The notes beneath the pieces were generated by a model. The model saw nothing but the letters and a program-made list of their open reading frames with translations, was not told the DNA's origin and did no database searches. A DNA stretch of 64,000 bases from Lachnospiraceae bacterium (GTDB lineage: Bacteria > Bacillota > Clostridia > Lachnospirales > Lachnospiraceae), in the NCBI GenBank assembly GCA_902363835.1, contig CABJBM010000006.1, positions 186,001 to 250,000 on the forward strand. Direction: 5' to 3'. Positions 50,391 through 58,664 of the stretch are shown piece after piece. The translations under genes and the position numbers were made by a program. Positions within the stretch are counted from its first letter, which is position 1; the number at the start of each line of letters is the position of its first letter.

Positions 50391-52031
50391 TTATGCTAAA
50401 TCTTCCCTTTCTTCTGCCGGGACCAATACCCTGTAATAAATCCGGATGGTCTGGCATTTATGGCCTTTTTTGCCCTCTTCTCCTTCCCTTGCCTGGGAAA
50501 CCTCGATCCTGTCTATGAATTTTCCCAGAAGATCAGGGGAAATCCCCTTTTCCCGGCTTATTTCTTCCAGCAGCCAGGAAAGCTGGCCATCCAAAACAGG
50601 CTCTTTTTCCTGTGTTGTAAGACAAGTCCTCTGGATCAGGGCCAGCCTTTCCCTGATCTCCTTTTCTTCCTTTTCCCAGGAATCCAGGATTTTATAGAAA
50701 CGCTCTTCCCCAATCCTTTCGTTTACCCGGTCCTCATAAAGCTTTCCCACCATGCGCGCAAGTTCTTGTTCCCTTTTTTTGAGATCAGCTGCCGCTTTCT
50801 TTTCACCAGGCATTTCTTTACGGCAAAAGGGCTGCCGTAGCGCTTCGTCAATTTCCTTTCTTTCCTCTTCTGTAAAGGAAAGAAGGGTTTTGATTTCCTG
50901 CAGCACTATCTTATAAAGAAGTTCATAATCCATATAGTGATTGGTACACTCCCTTTTTCCATACAGCTTATATCCTCCGCACACCAGCTTGCGGGATTTT
51001 GTTTTTCCTCCGGTTTCTGTGGAGGACATATTTCTTCCGCAGTCCCCGCACCTGGCAATTCCGGAAAAAACATTGGTAAAACCGGTCTTCCTTATGTTTT
51101 TTCGGGGAACGCTCCGTTTTCTTACCCGCTCAAAAACCTCCGGAGAAATGATGGGCTCATGCTTATTCTCAACCACCACCCACTCTTTCCTGGGTTTTTG
51201 CAGAGTCATGCTGCTTTTAAAGGAAACCTTCACCGTTTTTCCCTGGACAATATGGCCTAAATATACGGGATTGCTTAACAGCTTACAGACCGTGCCTGAT
51301 GTCCATTCCTTTCTCCTGGAATAGGAGTCCGGATTCAAATAGGGCCTCCCGGCGCACCGGTACATGGCAGGAGTCAGCACGTTTTTCTGATTTAAAAGCT
51401 CAGCGATCCGGGAAGGGGCTTCTCCCTCCTCTGCCCGCTGAAATATTTCCCTGACAATGGAAGCTGCTGCTGGGTCAATGAGAAGATGGTTTTTATCCTC
51501 CGGGTCCTTCTGGTAACCATAGGGTGCAAAATTTCCAATAAATGCCCCCTCTTTTATTTTAGTCTGAAAGGCACTGCGAATCTTTTTTGAGGCATCTCTG
51601 GCGTACATTTCATTTATAATGTTTTTAAAGGGTGCAATATCACTCCACGGACTGTCGGAATCATACCCGTCATTGACCGCTATGTAACGGATTCCTCTGG
51701 AGGGGAAATAGATTTCCGTAAGCTGCCCTGTCATGATGTAATCCCTTCCAAGGCGGGATAAATCCTTGGTGATCACCAGGTTCACCTTTCCTGCTTCTAT
51801 ATCCTCTAACAGCTGGTTCCAGGCCGGGCGGTCAAAGTTGGTTCCGCTGTATCCGTCATCTACATACTCCCTGTATATCTCAAAATCATGTTCCATGGCA
51901 TAGGAGCAAAGCATTTTTCGCTGAGTGCTGATGCTGGAACTTTCTCCAACTCCATCGTCATCCTTTGACAGGCGCATGTAAAGTGCCGCCTTATAATGCG
52001 CCGGCAGACTGCCCCACCTTGGCCCGGTCAT
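50391..52031 (-). CDS. large serine recombinase (resolvase/integrase type)
   Basis: A 546-residue site-specific recombinase. The resolvase domain starts AALYMRLSKDDDGVG with catalytic S22, followed by QRKMLCSYAMEHDFEIYREYVDDGYSG and NLVITKDLSRLGRDYIMTGQL. Next are the recombinase domain (PYGYQKDPEDKNHLLID, YLGHIVQGK) and a zinc ribbon (ARCGDCGRNMSS, CGGYKLYGKRECTNH) with a coiled coil near 400-470. The start ATG at 52031 overlaps the preceding 45-codon ORF by ATGA and has GGGAGA; an alternative in-frame start at 52055 is less likely. Such enzymes integrate and excise phages and conjugative elements. Confidence 0.92.
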   Translation of the reverse strand: MTGPRWGSLPAHYKAALYMRLSKDDDGVGESSSISTQRKMLCSYAMEHDFEIYREYVDDGYSGTNFDRPAWNQLLEDIEAGKVNLVITKDLSRLGRDYIMTGQLTEIYFPSRGIRYIAVNDGYDSDSPWSDIAPFKNIINEMYARDASKKIRSAFQTKIKEGAFIGNFAPYGYQKDPEDKNHLLIDPAAASIVREIFQRAEEGEAPSRIAELLNQKNVLTPAMYRCAGRPYLNPDSYSRRKEWTSGTVCKLLSNPVYLGHIVQGKTVKVSFKSSMTLQKPRKEWVVVENKHEPIISPEVFERVRKRSVPRKNIRKTGFTNVFSGIARCGDCGRNMSSTETGGKTKSRKLVCGGYKLYGKRECTNHYMDYELLYKIVLQEIKTLLSFTEEERKEIDEALRQPFCRKEMPGEKKAAADLKKREQELARMVGKLYEDRVNERIGEERFYKILDSWEKEEKEIRERLALIQRTCLTTQEKEPVLDGQLSWLLEEISREKGISPDLLGKFIDRIEVSQAREGEEGKKGHKCQTIRIYYRVLVPAEEREDLA

Positions 52032-52168
52032 GATGAAAGATCTCCCGGAATACACCCAATCTTCAGCGATTCCAAAATCAGGTTTTTTGCATTTTTTATT
52101 GTAAAGCTACTCTCCGCCTGTGCAATAGCATCTTTTTCCTTACAGGCAGCATGATTTGAAAGAAACAT
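52028..52168 (-). CDS. small protein coupled to the recombinase (46 codons)
   Basis: It starts at 52168 with AGGAGG eight bases upstream (MFLSNHAACKEKDAIAQAES, then NAKNLILESLKIGCIPGDLSS) and stops in an ATGA overlap with the recombinase. The excellent SD and overlap show that it is translated together with the recombinase. I do not recognise the family. Candidates by position are a recombination directionality factor or a simple leader peptide. Confidence 0.55.
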   Translation of the reverse strand: MFLSNHAACKEKDAIAQAESSFTIKNAKNLILESLKIGCIPGDLSS

Positions 52169-52285
52169 CTTATACACCTCCTGAAAAATCTTATTCCAGC
52201 AGGTTTGTACCATATACTATGGGCGGCCTTTTGACTTAAAAGCGTTTTTTTATGTACTTAAAAATCCCTCCCCGTACCTTATTAA

Positions 52286-52450
52286 TCAGAAGCTCCGACA
52301 GGTTGTGGCCTGATCAGCACCATCCCAAACATTCGTATATACGATCTTTTCATTCTTCTTCATTGCCATTGTAACGTCCTGAACTGTGTATCGCCCCATC
52401 AACGACTGAACCCTGAAATCAAGATAATCCGTCAAAACTTTTAATAGCAT
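52286..52450 (-). CDS. hypothetical small protein, 54 residues
   Basis: An ATG at 52450 opens a frame (MLLKVLTDYLDFRVQSLMGR, then YTVQDVTMAMKKNEKIVYTN and VWDGADQATTCRSF) closed by TGA at 52286. AAAGGA just upstream is close to the ATG. The composition looks protein-like, with a basic middle and no low complexity. No family recognised. It sits between adaA and the recombinase genes, in the same direction. Confidence 0.45.
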   Translation of the reverse strand: MLLKVLTDYLDFRVQSLMGRYTVQDVTMAMKKNEKIVYTNVWDGADQATTCRSF

Positions 52451-52531
52451 ATTCCTTTATATTCTCCTGTCAGGCATATACAATTCTTCAAAAGCTGGGG
52501 CAAAAGTGACTGCAAACACCCCCGCCCGCAG

Positions 52532-53098
52532 TCACTTATCAGTCACCTTTTTCTTAAGCCCTTCCCGGTATTCATTTGGGGAAACGCCCGTTACCCGCCG
52601 AAACTGCGTATAAAAAGCCGAAAGGCTCTCAAAACCGCTCTGTAAGGCAATGGTCAAAACATTATCCGGCGTATTGGCCAGAAGCTCCTTAGCCCTGTCT
52701 ATACGCAAACCGTTTAAATACTCCATCGGCGTCTTTTCATATTGATTCTGAAACAGCTGAATGATTCTGTTTCTGCTGAGTCCAAGCTTTTTTAATTCCT
52801 CTTTTAAACGATTATGGTCAGAAAAATAAAGATCGTAAACTGATTTAATTTTCTCCCCATTCTCTTTCTGCGGCTGAAACTCCAGCAAATCAGGCCGGCA
52901 GCGCTTACAGGGGCGAAGCCCGCTGTCACGTGCCTGCTCCGCCGTATCAAAAAACTCGACGTTTTCACGTTTAGGACTTTTAGATTTGCAGGAAGGGCGG
53001 CAGAAAATGCCTGTTGTTTTTACTCCGTAGTAGAATCTGCCGTCATACGCCTCATCACATGCCAGAGCCGCCTTCCATTTCTCTTCTTCTGCCAGCAT
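52532..53098 (-). CDS. adaA: methylphosphotriester-DNA methyltransferase/activator AdaA
   Basis: A 188-residue Ada N-terminal domain plus AraC helix-turn-helix. The four zinc cysteines are C33, C37 (GIFCRPSCKS), C64 and C67 (RPCKRCRPD); the first accepts methyl from DNA phosphotriesters, turning the protein into an activator. The HTH follows (LGLSRNRIIQLFQNQYEKTPMEYLNGLRIDRAKELL and SGFESLSAFYTQFRRVTGVSPNEY). It lacks the O6-methylguanine domain, which is encoded separately as ogt in the same operon. It should control the alkylation response. Confidence 0.95.
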   Translation of the reverse strand: MLAEEEKWKAALACDEAYDGRFYYGVKTTGIFCRPSCKSKSPKRENVEFFDTAEQARDSGLRPCKRCRPDLLEFQPQKENGEKIKSVYDLYFSDHNRLKEELKKLGLSRNRIIQLFQNQYEKTPMEYLNGLRIDRAKELLANTPDNVLTIALQSGFESLSAFYTQFRRVTGVSPNEYREGLKKKVTDK

Positions 53099-53136
53099 AT
53101 TGCCATACTTCCTTTCATTTTTGCCTCATAATTTTT

Positions 53137-53895
53137 TCATGACTTCCGTTTCATTGCCCTGATCTGTTTTTTTGTCTCTTTGTCCACTTTCAGGGATTCC
53201 GTAATCTTCTGCAATGCTTTGTTGTAGGTAAAATCATCCAAACCGTTATCTTTCAGATAAAACATGGTAGATTCCGGATACCGGACATAACAGACGGACA
53301 CTGCCCATGCTACTGCCATTTTTGCATAATAACCATGGTGCCCCACGCCATCCAGGATGCCCAGCACTTCTCTGACCATTGATTCCCGGATATAATAGAA
53401 AATCAGCATCACAACTCCAAACCTGACGTCAAATTCCTGTTCTGATTGAAAATAGGGTTTTAGAAAATCCCACACACAATCTGAGTGGTTCCTGGTAAAT
53501 TTGAGTCCGGCACAAAAGCTGTCACACACCGACCAGTTGTGTATCTTCGGGACAAACTCATTGATATGAAGCAGCCGCTCTTCAACCGGGCATGTTACGT
53601 AACCGATCACCATGCCCTGCAGCATGATTTCCTCAAAGGAATCCTCCCCTGCTGTCTGCAGATATTCCTGCCAATTCGACCTGGCCAGCCGCTTTGCTAT
53701 TTTACGCAGCATGGGAAGGCGGACGCCTAATACATTATCTGTATCAGGCAGCAGGCTGGAAGAGAACACACGGTAATCTTCTTCTGACAGCGCCTTTAAT
53801 TGCTGCTTTATATTTTCTCCATCCGTCACATAACGATCCCCGCTTCCGCTGTAAGCTCCATATGTTTTTTCATCCGAAGACAAATTTTTCAACAT
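53137..53895 (-). CDS. DNA alkylation repair protein, AlkD family
   Basis: A 252-residue HEAT-repeat-type DNA glycosylase. LPDTDNVLGVRLPMLRKIAKRLARSNWQEYLQ, FVPKIHNWSVCDSFCAGLKF and RFGVVMLIFYYI are the AlkD/AlkC-like helices; the Trp-x2-Cys-Asp region supplies the catalytic Asp. It removes cationic N3- and N7-alkylpurines without base flipping. The start overlaps the alkA stop by seven bases, so the two are coupled. Confidence 0.88.
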   Translation of the reverse strand: MLKNLSSDEKTYGAYSGSGDRYVTDGENIKQQLKALSEEDYRVFSSSLLPDTDNVLGVRLPMLRKIAKRLARSNWQEYLQTAGEDSFEEIMLQGMVIGYVTCPVEERLLHINEFVPKIHNWSVCDSFCAGLKFTRNHSDCVWDFLKPYFQSEQEFDVRFGVVMLIFYYIRESMVREVLGILDGVGHHGYYAKMAVAWAVSVCYVRYPESTMFYLKDNGLDDFTYNKALQKITESLKVDKETKKQIRAMKRKS

Positions 53896-54563
53896 GGCTC
53901 ATTCCTTTTTCCTTTGTCTTTATCTTCTGTTTCTTCATAATCCGCCCTAAAAAAGGGGATTCTCCACAAATAAATGGAAGCTACCGAGCCATAGGGGGAA
54001 TACCGGTCCCTGCAAACTTCAAATTGACTCTTTGTCAGCTTTGGAAAGCCGTATAATTTTTCCATTCCCCGGCGGATTGCCATATCTCCCCAGCTAACCA
54101 CATCAGGACGCTCCAGACAGTTGATGAGCAGCATTTCCGCTGTCCAAAGCCCAACCCCTTTTATAGCTGTCAGACGGCGGATGACCTCCTGATCCGGCAG
54201 CTCCCGCAGATCGTTCAGGCAAACCTTTCCTTTTAAAATGTCTTTTGACAAATTAGAGATGGAAACAGCCTTTTTCATGGTCATTCCGCAGCGCTGAATA
54301 TCATCTGCTGAGACTGCCGACAAGTTTTCAGGCGTGATAGTTCCCATACTTTCCTGCATACGGTTCCATACGGTGTTTGCAGAACTTGCAGATACCAACT
54401 GGCCTATGACAGCATAGACCAGGGCAGCAAAGGGATCAGGAATCACCTGGCGCTCTACCCGTCCCAGCCGTGTCATCGCGGCACCAAGTATGGGATCTGC
54501 GGAAGAAAGGTATTCTACTTCTTCTTTGCCATAGTCAAAGAATTTTATTTCAACGGCCTGCAT
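53889..54563 (-). CDS. DNA-3-methyladenine glycosylase II (AlkA-type HhH-GPD)
   Basis: A 224-residue helix-hairpin-helix glycosylase. DPFAALVYAVIGQLVSASSANTVWNRM begins the core, the hairpin is LTAIKGVGLWTAEMLL, and the catalytic Asp is in VVSWGDMAIRRGMEKLYG. The start at 54563 uses GGAGGGGAC lying inside the end of ogt. It lacks the extra N-terminal AlkA_N domain and the Ada HTH, so it is the compact type. It excises 3-alkyladenine and related bases. Confidence 0.9.
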   Translation of the reverse strand: MQAVEIKFFDYGKEEVEYLSSADPILGAAMTRLGRVERQVIPDPFAALVYAVIGQLVSASSANTVWNRMQESMGTITPENLSAVSADDIQRCGMTMKKAVSISNLSKDILKGKVCLNDLRELPDQEVIRRLTAIKGVGLWTAEMLLINCLERPDVVSWGDMAIRRGMEKLYGFPKLTKSQFEVCRDRYSPYGSVASIYLWRIPFFRADYEETEDKDKGKRNEPC

Positions 54564-55020
54564 GAGTCCCCTCCAGTTCCAATAATTGTTCCTTGACTTC
54601 CAGGCCTGCCGCATAACCTGTCAGCCTGCCGTCTGAGCCGACCACCCGATGACAAGGCGTCAGGATCAGCACGGGATTTTTGCCATTTGCCATACCAACC
54701 GCCCGGGATGCGTCCGGCCGTCCGATCATTTCTGCAACCTGCTTATAGCTTCGTGTTTCTCCATACGGAATTTTGCTCAGGGCTTCCCATACGTCCTTTT
54801 GAAACTCCGTCCCTTTTGCTTCAAGAGGCAAATCAAATCTCCTCCTGGTCCCATCCAAATACTCCTTAATCTGTTTTTCCGCCTTCTCCAACAAAGGAGT
54901 TTTCTGCTCTCCAGGGTTTTCATGAGTATCTTTTACAAAAAGCAGCTCTGTAATAAAACCATCCACTTCAGATATTTTAATTGGTCCCAAAGCAGTTTTC
55001 ATATATAAGGTTTGTTTCAT
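54550..55020 (-). CDS. ogt: methylated-DNA--protein-cysteine methyltransferase
   Basis: A 156-residue suicide repair protein that takes the methyl group from O6-methylguanine onto C123 (LTPCHRVVGSDGRLTGYAAGLEVK). The Ada-like N-terminal domain is present, and the DNA-binding helix is YGETRSYKQVAEMIGRPDASRAVGMANGKNP. The start is at 55020 with AAGGAGG; a longer frame adds 23 unsupported residues. First gene of the ogt-alkA-alkD-adaA operon. Confidence 0.95.
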   Translation of the reverse strand: MKQTLYMKTALGPIKISEVDGFITELLFVKDTHENPGEQKTPLLEKAEKQIKEYLDGTRRRFDLPLEAKGTEFQKDVWEALSKIPYGETRSYKQVAEMIGRPDASRAVGMANGKNPVLILTPCHRVVGSDGRLTGYAAGLEVKEQLLELEGTHAGR

Positions 55021-55162
55021 AAGATTTGCCTCCTTTTCTATTACTAATATATCCGAAATCTGTCTGCCTGTCCTCCTATTTTGCACCATTTAATTTTTAT
55101 ATAAAAAAGGACTTACCCGGCAGTTGTTTTTAAAAAGATCCTGAAAATGTATTTTTATAAAC

Positions 55163-55198
55163 AAAAGGACCATCATCCCTATGGACTCCGGCCCTTTT
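55163..55198 (-). terminator. probable terminator of the YesMN operon
   Basis: On the minus strand AAAAGGGCC pairs with GGTCCTTTT (one G-T pair), followed by GTTTATA. The loop is long (18 bases). It lies 25 bp past the response-regulator stop. Confidence 0.6.
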
Positions 55199-55222
55199 GC
55201 ATCGTTATATCTCTTTTTTCAT

Positions 55223-56740
55223 TTACTCTGACGGATTCTTTCCCTTGTATTTACAATAAATTTTCCTGAAATATTCATAATTCGGATACCCGACCATCTG
55301 GGCAACCTGATACAATTTAAACCTTCCGCTGGCAATCAGGGCGTCTGCCTGCTCCAGGCGTATGGTGGTCTGATATTCCCTGACCCCGATGCCCAGATTC
55401 TTTTTAAAGAGGGTTCCCAGATAATTAGGGGAAATGTAGAACCTGTCAGCCAGTTCATTTAATGTAATATCGTCTGTATAATTTTCACTGATATACTTTG
55501 ACACCTCTTTGCAGAGATTGGCATTTTTTCCTCCTCCTTTGCTTTCCTGCCAAAGTTCTGACTTCACAAAGGATATGACGCCTTCCTTTCCCCCCTGATA
55601 ATCCCCTGCGTTCAGGGGCTCATAAAGACTTGCCACGGTCCGGGAGGCAATGCCATGGCCCAGAAAATAGATTCCCAGATTGTAAACCAGACGCTTCATA
55701 AGCCTTAAGCGGCATTTTTCTTCTGTTTTATCAATCTTCAGCATCCAGTTCTTTAAGCTCCACAGCACAATCTGCTGATCCCTATCCTCAACTGCGGCCC
55801 TTAACACAGTATCATTGCCACTAGTTCTGTATAAGTGCTGGGCCGAGGCAGGCATATCCAGGTAAAACAGGCTTTCCAAAGAAGTTTCGTAAGCCTTTTG
55901 TATCATGCTGAATTCCTTATATGTCTTGATTTTGGAACGAAACAGCTCCTTTCCGGTCTGTTTTCTGAGTTTCCGCTTTAAGTCTTCCATGGATGCATCT
56001 ATCTCAGCCTCATCAGAACCTGAAAAAACAAAAGTAAAGGAAAACTGGTTTTCAAGCAGCCGCAGGCTGTATTTCCTGACTTCCTCCAATTCCCTTGCCA
56101 GCTCCTTTAAGCATGCGATTCCCTGGACATCTTCTTCTGAAGGCGGCTGCTCTTTAACCGTACTTCTTAATGCCACGGATACCAGAGAAAAGGAACAGCC
56201 TCTTTCCCGTTCCACAAACTCGGCGTACAGCTCCAGCAGCCTGTCATATAAAGGCCTGTTTCCGCTCATGATGCTGTTATAAACCGCGTCTTTAAAAACC
56301 TTTATGCCGGCCATGACCAGCTCCGCATCCGCTTTTTGTTTCTCTTCGTTTATCCGCCGTTCATCCAGCCGTTTCTTAATCCTGGTAAATACTTCTATGA
56401 TCTGTTCCGGGGCAGAGGGTTTTAAGACATAATCCACTGCTCCTAAGCGAAGCGATGATTGGGCCAGTTCAAAATCATCATAACCGCTGAGAAACACCAC
56501 CTCTATCTGGCCAAACCCGGCCTCCCTCAGCTCCCGTACCAGAGAAATACCATCCTGAATGGGCATTTTGATATCAGTAAGTATGGCCTCCGGCGGCTGG
56601 TTTTTCATGGCTGCCATGGCTTCCCTTCCATTGGTATAAGTCCCTGCTATCCGAAATCCTATTTCCTCCCATTTGATGGCGTTTTGTATCCCTGATAAAA
56701 TCCAGTCCTCATCATCCACCAAAACCAGATTGTACAACAT
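55223..56740 (-). CDS. YesN-type response regulator (REC + AraC HTH)
   Basis: A 505-residue regulator. The receiver domain has the acidic pair DDE at 9-11, phospho-acceptor D56 (ILTDIKMPIQDG) and VDYVLKPSAPEQ. A long middle region (about 150-390) is typical of YesN proteins. The C-terminal AraC HTH pair is NANLCKEVSKYISENYTDDITLNELADRFYISPNYLGTLFKKNLG and LYQVAQMVGYPNYEYFRKIYCKYKGKNPSE. It is encoded 22 bp after the YesM kinase and probably activates the adjacent mannoside locus. Confidence 0.93.
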   Translation of the reverse strand: MLYNLVLVDDEDWILSGIQNAIKWEEIGFRIAGTYTNGREAMAAMKNQPPEAILTDIKMPIQDGISLVRELREAGFGQIEVVFLSGYDDFELAQSSLRLGAVDYVLKPSAPEQIIEVFTRIKKRLDERRINEEKQKADAELVMAGIKVFKDAVYNSIMSGNRPLYDRLLELYAEFVERERGCSFSLVSVALRSTVKEQPPSEEDVQGIACLKELARELEEVRKYSLRLLENQFSFTFVFSGSDEAEIDASMEDLKRKLRKQTGKELFRSKIKTYKEFSMIQKAYETSLESLFYLDMPASAQHLYRTSGNDTVLRAAVEDRDQQIVLWSLKNWMLKIDKTEEKCRLRLMKRLVYNLGIYFLGHGIASRTVASLYEPLNAGDYQGGKEGVISFVKSELWQESKGGGKNANLCKEVSKYISENYTDDITLNELADRFYISPNYLGTLFKKNLGIGVREYQTTIRLEQADALIASGRFKLYQVAQMVGYPNYEYFRKIYCKYKGKNPSE

Positions 56741-56762
56741 AGATGCCCCCTCCTTGTTGTAG

Positions 56763-58532
56763 TTATGTCTGCTGATTCGGTACTTCGTTTAAAATTTTAA
56801 TCTCAATGGTCGTGCCGATTTCCACGGTGGATTGAATGGTGAGCCCGCACCCCTCTCCGTAATAAAGGCCAATCCGTTTCATCACATTTTTCAGTCCATG
56901 CCCCACGTCGGATTTCATATCACAAACAGCCTCTATAAGCTCCGGCTCCATGCCGCAGCCATCATCAGTAACCGTGAAATAGATATAATCTTCTTCCACA
57001 AATACCTTCACCCATATCTGCCCTGCTCCTCCCCGGAAATCAAAGCCATGAAGGATGGAATTCTCCACCAAAGGCTGAAGCAGCAGCTTGATCATACGGA
57101 ACTTTAACACCTGGGAATCCGCATCCAGGGAAAACTCGATTTTTCCCCTGCAACGGATGTTCTGGATGTCCATATAGCACTTTAAATGGTTCAGCTCATC
57201 GCTTACAAAATACACATTTTTCCCCTTATTTAAGCTGAGCCTTAAGAAATTCCCCAAAAGAATCACCATATTGCTGATTTCCTTCTGCTTCATGCTGAGG
57301 GCCATCCAGTTAATGGCTTCCAGGGTATTGTATAAAAAGTGGGGGTTGATCTGGGCCTGAAGGATCTCCAGTTCTTTTTTCTGTTTCAGTTTTTCCTGCT
57401 TTAACAGGCTTTTTATCAGATCATCGATCTGTGTGGTCATATGGTCAAACTCAGTGCACAGCACATCAATTTCATAAATCCTGCTGCTCTTTCCTGTCCT
57501 GCGGCTCCAGCCCCGGCCCTTAAAATTGGTCACTTCTTTGGATAGCATCAGAATGGGTTTTGATATCTTGTAAGCCAGAATGGCGCTGAATGCCACAAAC
57601 AGGCAGAGAAGGCCAATGGAGGATACAAATACCATCCTCTGGGTCTGTTTAAATGCCATCACAGTTTTGTCATAGTCAGTCACCGCCATAACATAATACT
57701 TGTGCTCTTTCAGCTGCTTTCTGTTAAAAATCTTAAGCCTGGACTCTGTATCAGGATTCTGTTTTCCTGTTAAAATCTTCTGGTATTTATTATAGACGGT
57801 TTCCGGCAGGCGCTTTCCGATCACACTTCTGTCGGTGCTGCTTATGATGTTGTCCTGGTCATCGATAAACAGGATTATTGATTCCTCATCCTGACAGTAT
57901 TCCTTCATCTGATTATAAAACAGGTTTTCATTGAGATTAATGACAAGGTGTCCGATCCCCTCCCCATAGTAAAGCCCTGAATAAATTCTCATAACATATG
58001 TATTGATATACGGTGTATGGGACTGGTTTAACAAGTCGTTTTCCCGTGTGGTGATCCAGCCGGAGGACATATTCTGTATCTTCTCACAGCTTTCTTTGCC
58101 AGTATAATTTTCATAATGATAGACACCGTTGATTCTGGTTGTCTTTAAATTTTCATCCTCCATCAGGATATTCACGGATACAATATCCCCCATGGTATAA
58201 GCCAGGGAGGAAAGATTCTGGTTCATGTTGTTCTGGAATACCATCTGTTCGTAGGAATTGCTGTTTTTCTTATAATTTAAAATGTTATTGATGATATTGT
58301 AATTATTGGCCGTGGATCTGGCCAGCAGTTCAATGGAATTCATGCTTTTATCCAGAGTATCGCTGATATAGACCAGCATCTGGTACTGCTTCCCCTCAAA
58401 TTCCCGGTCTAAAACCTTCTGATAGCTTTTCTGGCTGAAAAATGAACTGATACAGAAAAAAGCCGCCATAATCAGACAGTTGCTGAGTATCAGTAATTTG
58501 CTGATTGAAATTTTAAACGCCTGTCCTTTCAT
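56763..58532 (-). CDS. YesM-type sensor histidine kinase
   Basis: A 589-residue membrane kinase. TM1 is at about 12-32 (LLILSNCLIMAAFFCISSFF), then an extracytoplasmic sensor of about 260 residues and a second TM (MVFVSSIGLLCLFVAFSAILAY). These lead to a HAMP-like linker, the His_kinase motif (EILQAQINPHFLYNTLEAINW, phospho-His in NPHFLYN) and a HATPase domain (VTDDGCGMEP, HGLKNVMKRI). The start at 58532 has AAGGGGG; an upstream in-frame ATG has no SD. It senses a sugar or binding-protein complex outside the cell and signals to the YesN partner. Confidence 0.93.
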   Translation of the reverse strand: MKGQAFKISISKLLILSNCLIMAAFFCISSFFSQKSYQKVLDREFEGKQYQMLVYISDTLDKSMNSIELLARSTANNYNIINNILNYKKNSNSYEQMVFQNNMNQNLSSLAYTMGDIVSVNILMEDENLKTTRINGVYHYENYTGKESCEKIQNMSSGWITTRENDLLNQSHTPYINTYVMRIYSGLYYGEGIGHLVINLNENLFYNQMKEYCQDEESIILFIDDQDNIISSTDRSVIGKRLPETVYNKYQKILTGKQNPDTESRLKIFNRKQLKEHKYYVMAVTDYDKTVMAFKQTQRMVFVSSIGLLCLFVAFSAILAYKISKPILMLSKEVTNFKGRGWSRRTGKSSRIYEIDVLCTEFDHMTTQIDDLIKSLLKQEKLKQKKELEILQAQINPHFLYNTLEAINWMALSMKQKEISNMVILLGNFLRLSLNKGKNVYFVSDELNHLKCYMDIQNIRCRGKIEFSLDADSQVLKFRMIKLLLQPLVENSILHGFDFRGGAGQIWVKVFVEEDYIYFTVTDDGCGMEPELIEAVCDMKSDVGHGLKNVMKRIGLYYGEGCGLTIQSTVEIGTTIEIKILNEVPNQQT

Positions 58533-58664
58533 GGCAGCCCCCTTCCGGATCCAAAGGTTCTTTATGGAGTATAGGCCGCTGCAAAATAAACTATGGTTCA
58601 TTTATTTTACAGCAGCCCTTTATTCATTTATTATATCATATTTTATAAATCCGCGCCATCTACC

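Larger units (their letters stand above)
50379..52450 (-). mobile_element. serine-recombinase-bearing insertion inside feoB (one boundary visible)
   Basis: One boundary lies at about 50379-50393, where the recombinase ends (GAT TTA GCA TAA) and feoB resumes in the same frame. The other end cannot be placed: no feoB N-terminal sequence or matching direct repeat was found up to 64000, so either the element extends beyond the window or the other arm was lost. At least the recombinase and the small ORFs upstream belong to it; the alkylation-repair operon might or might not. Confidence 0.5.
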
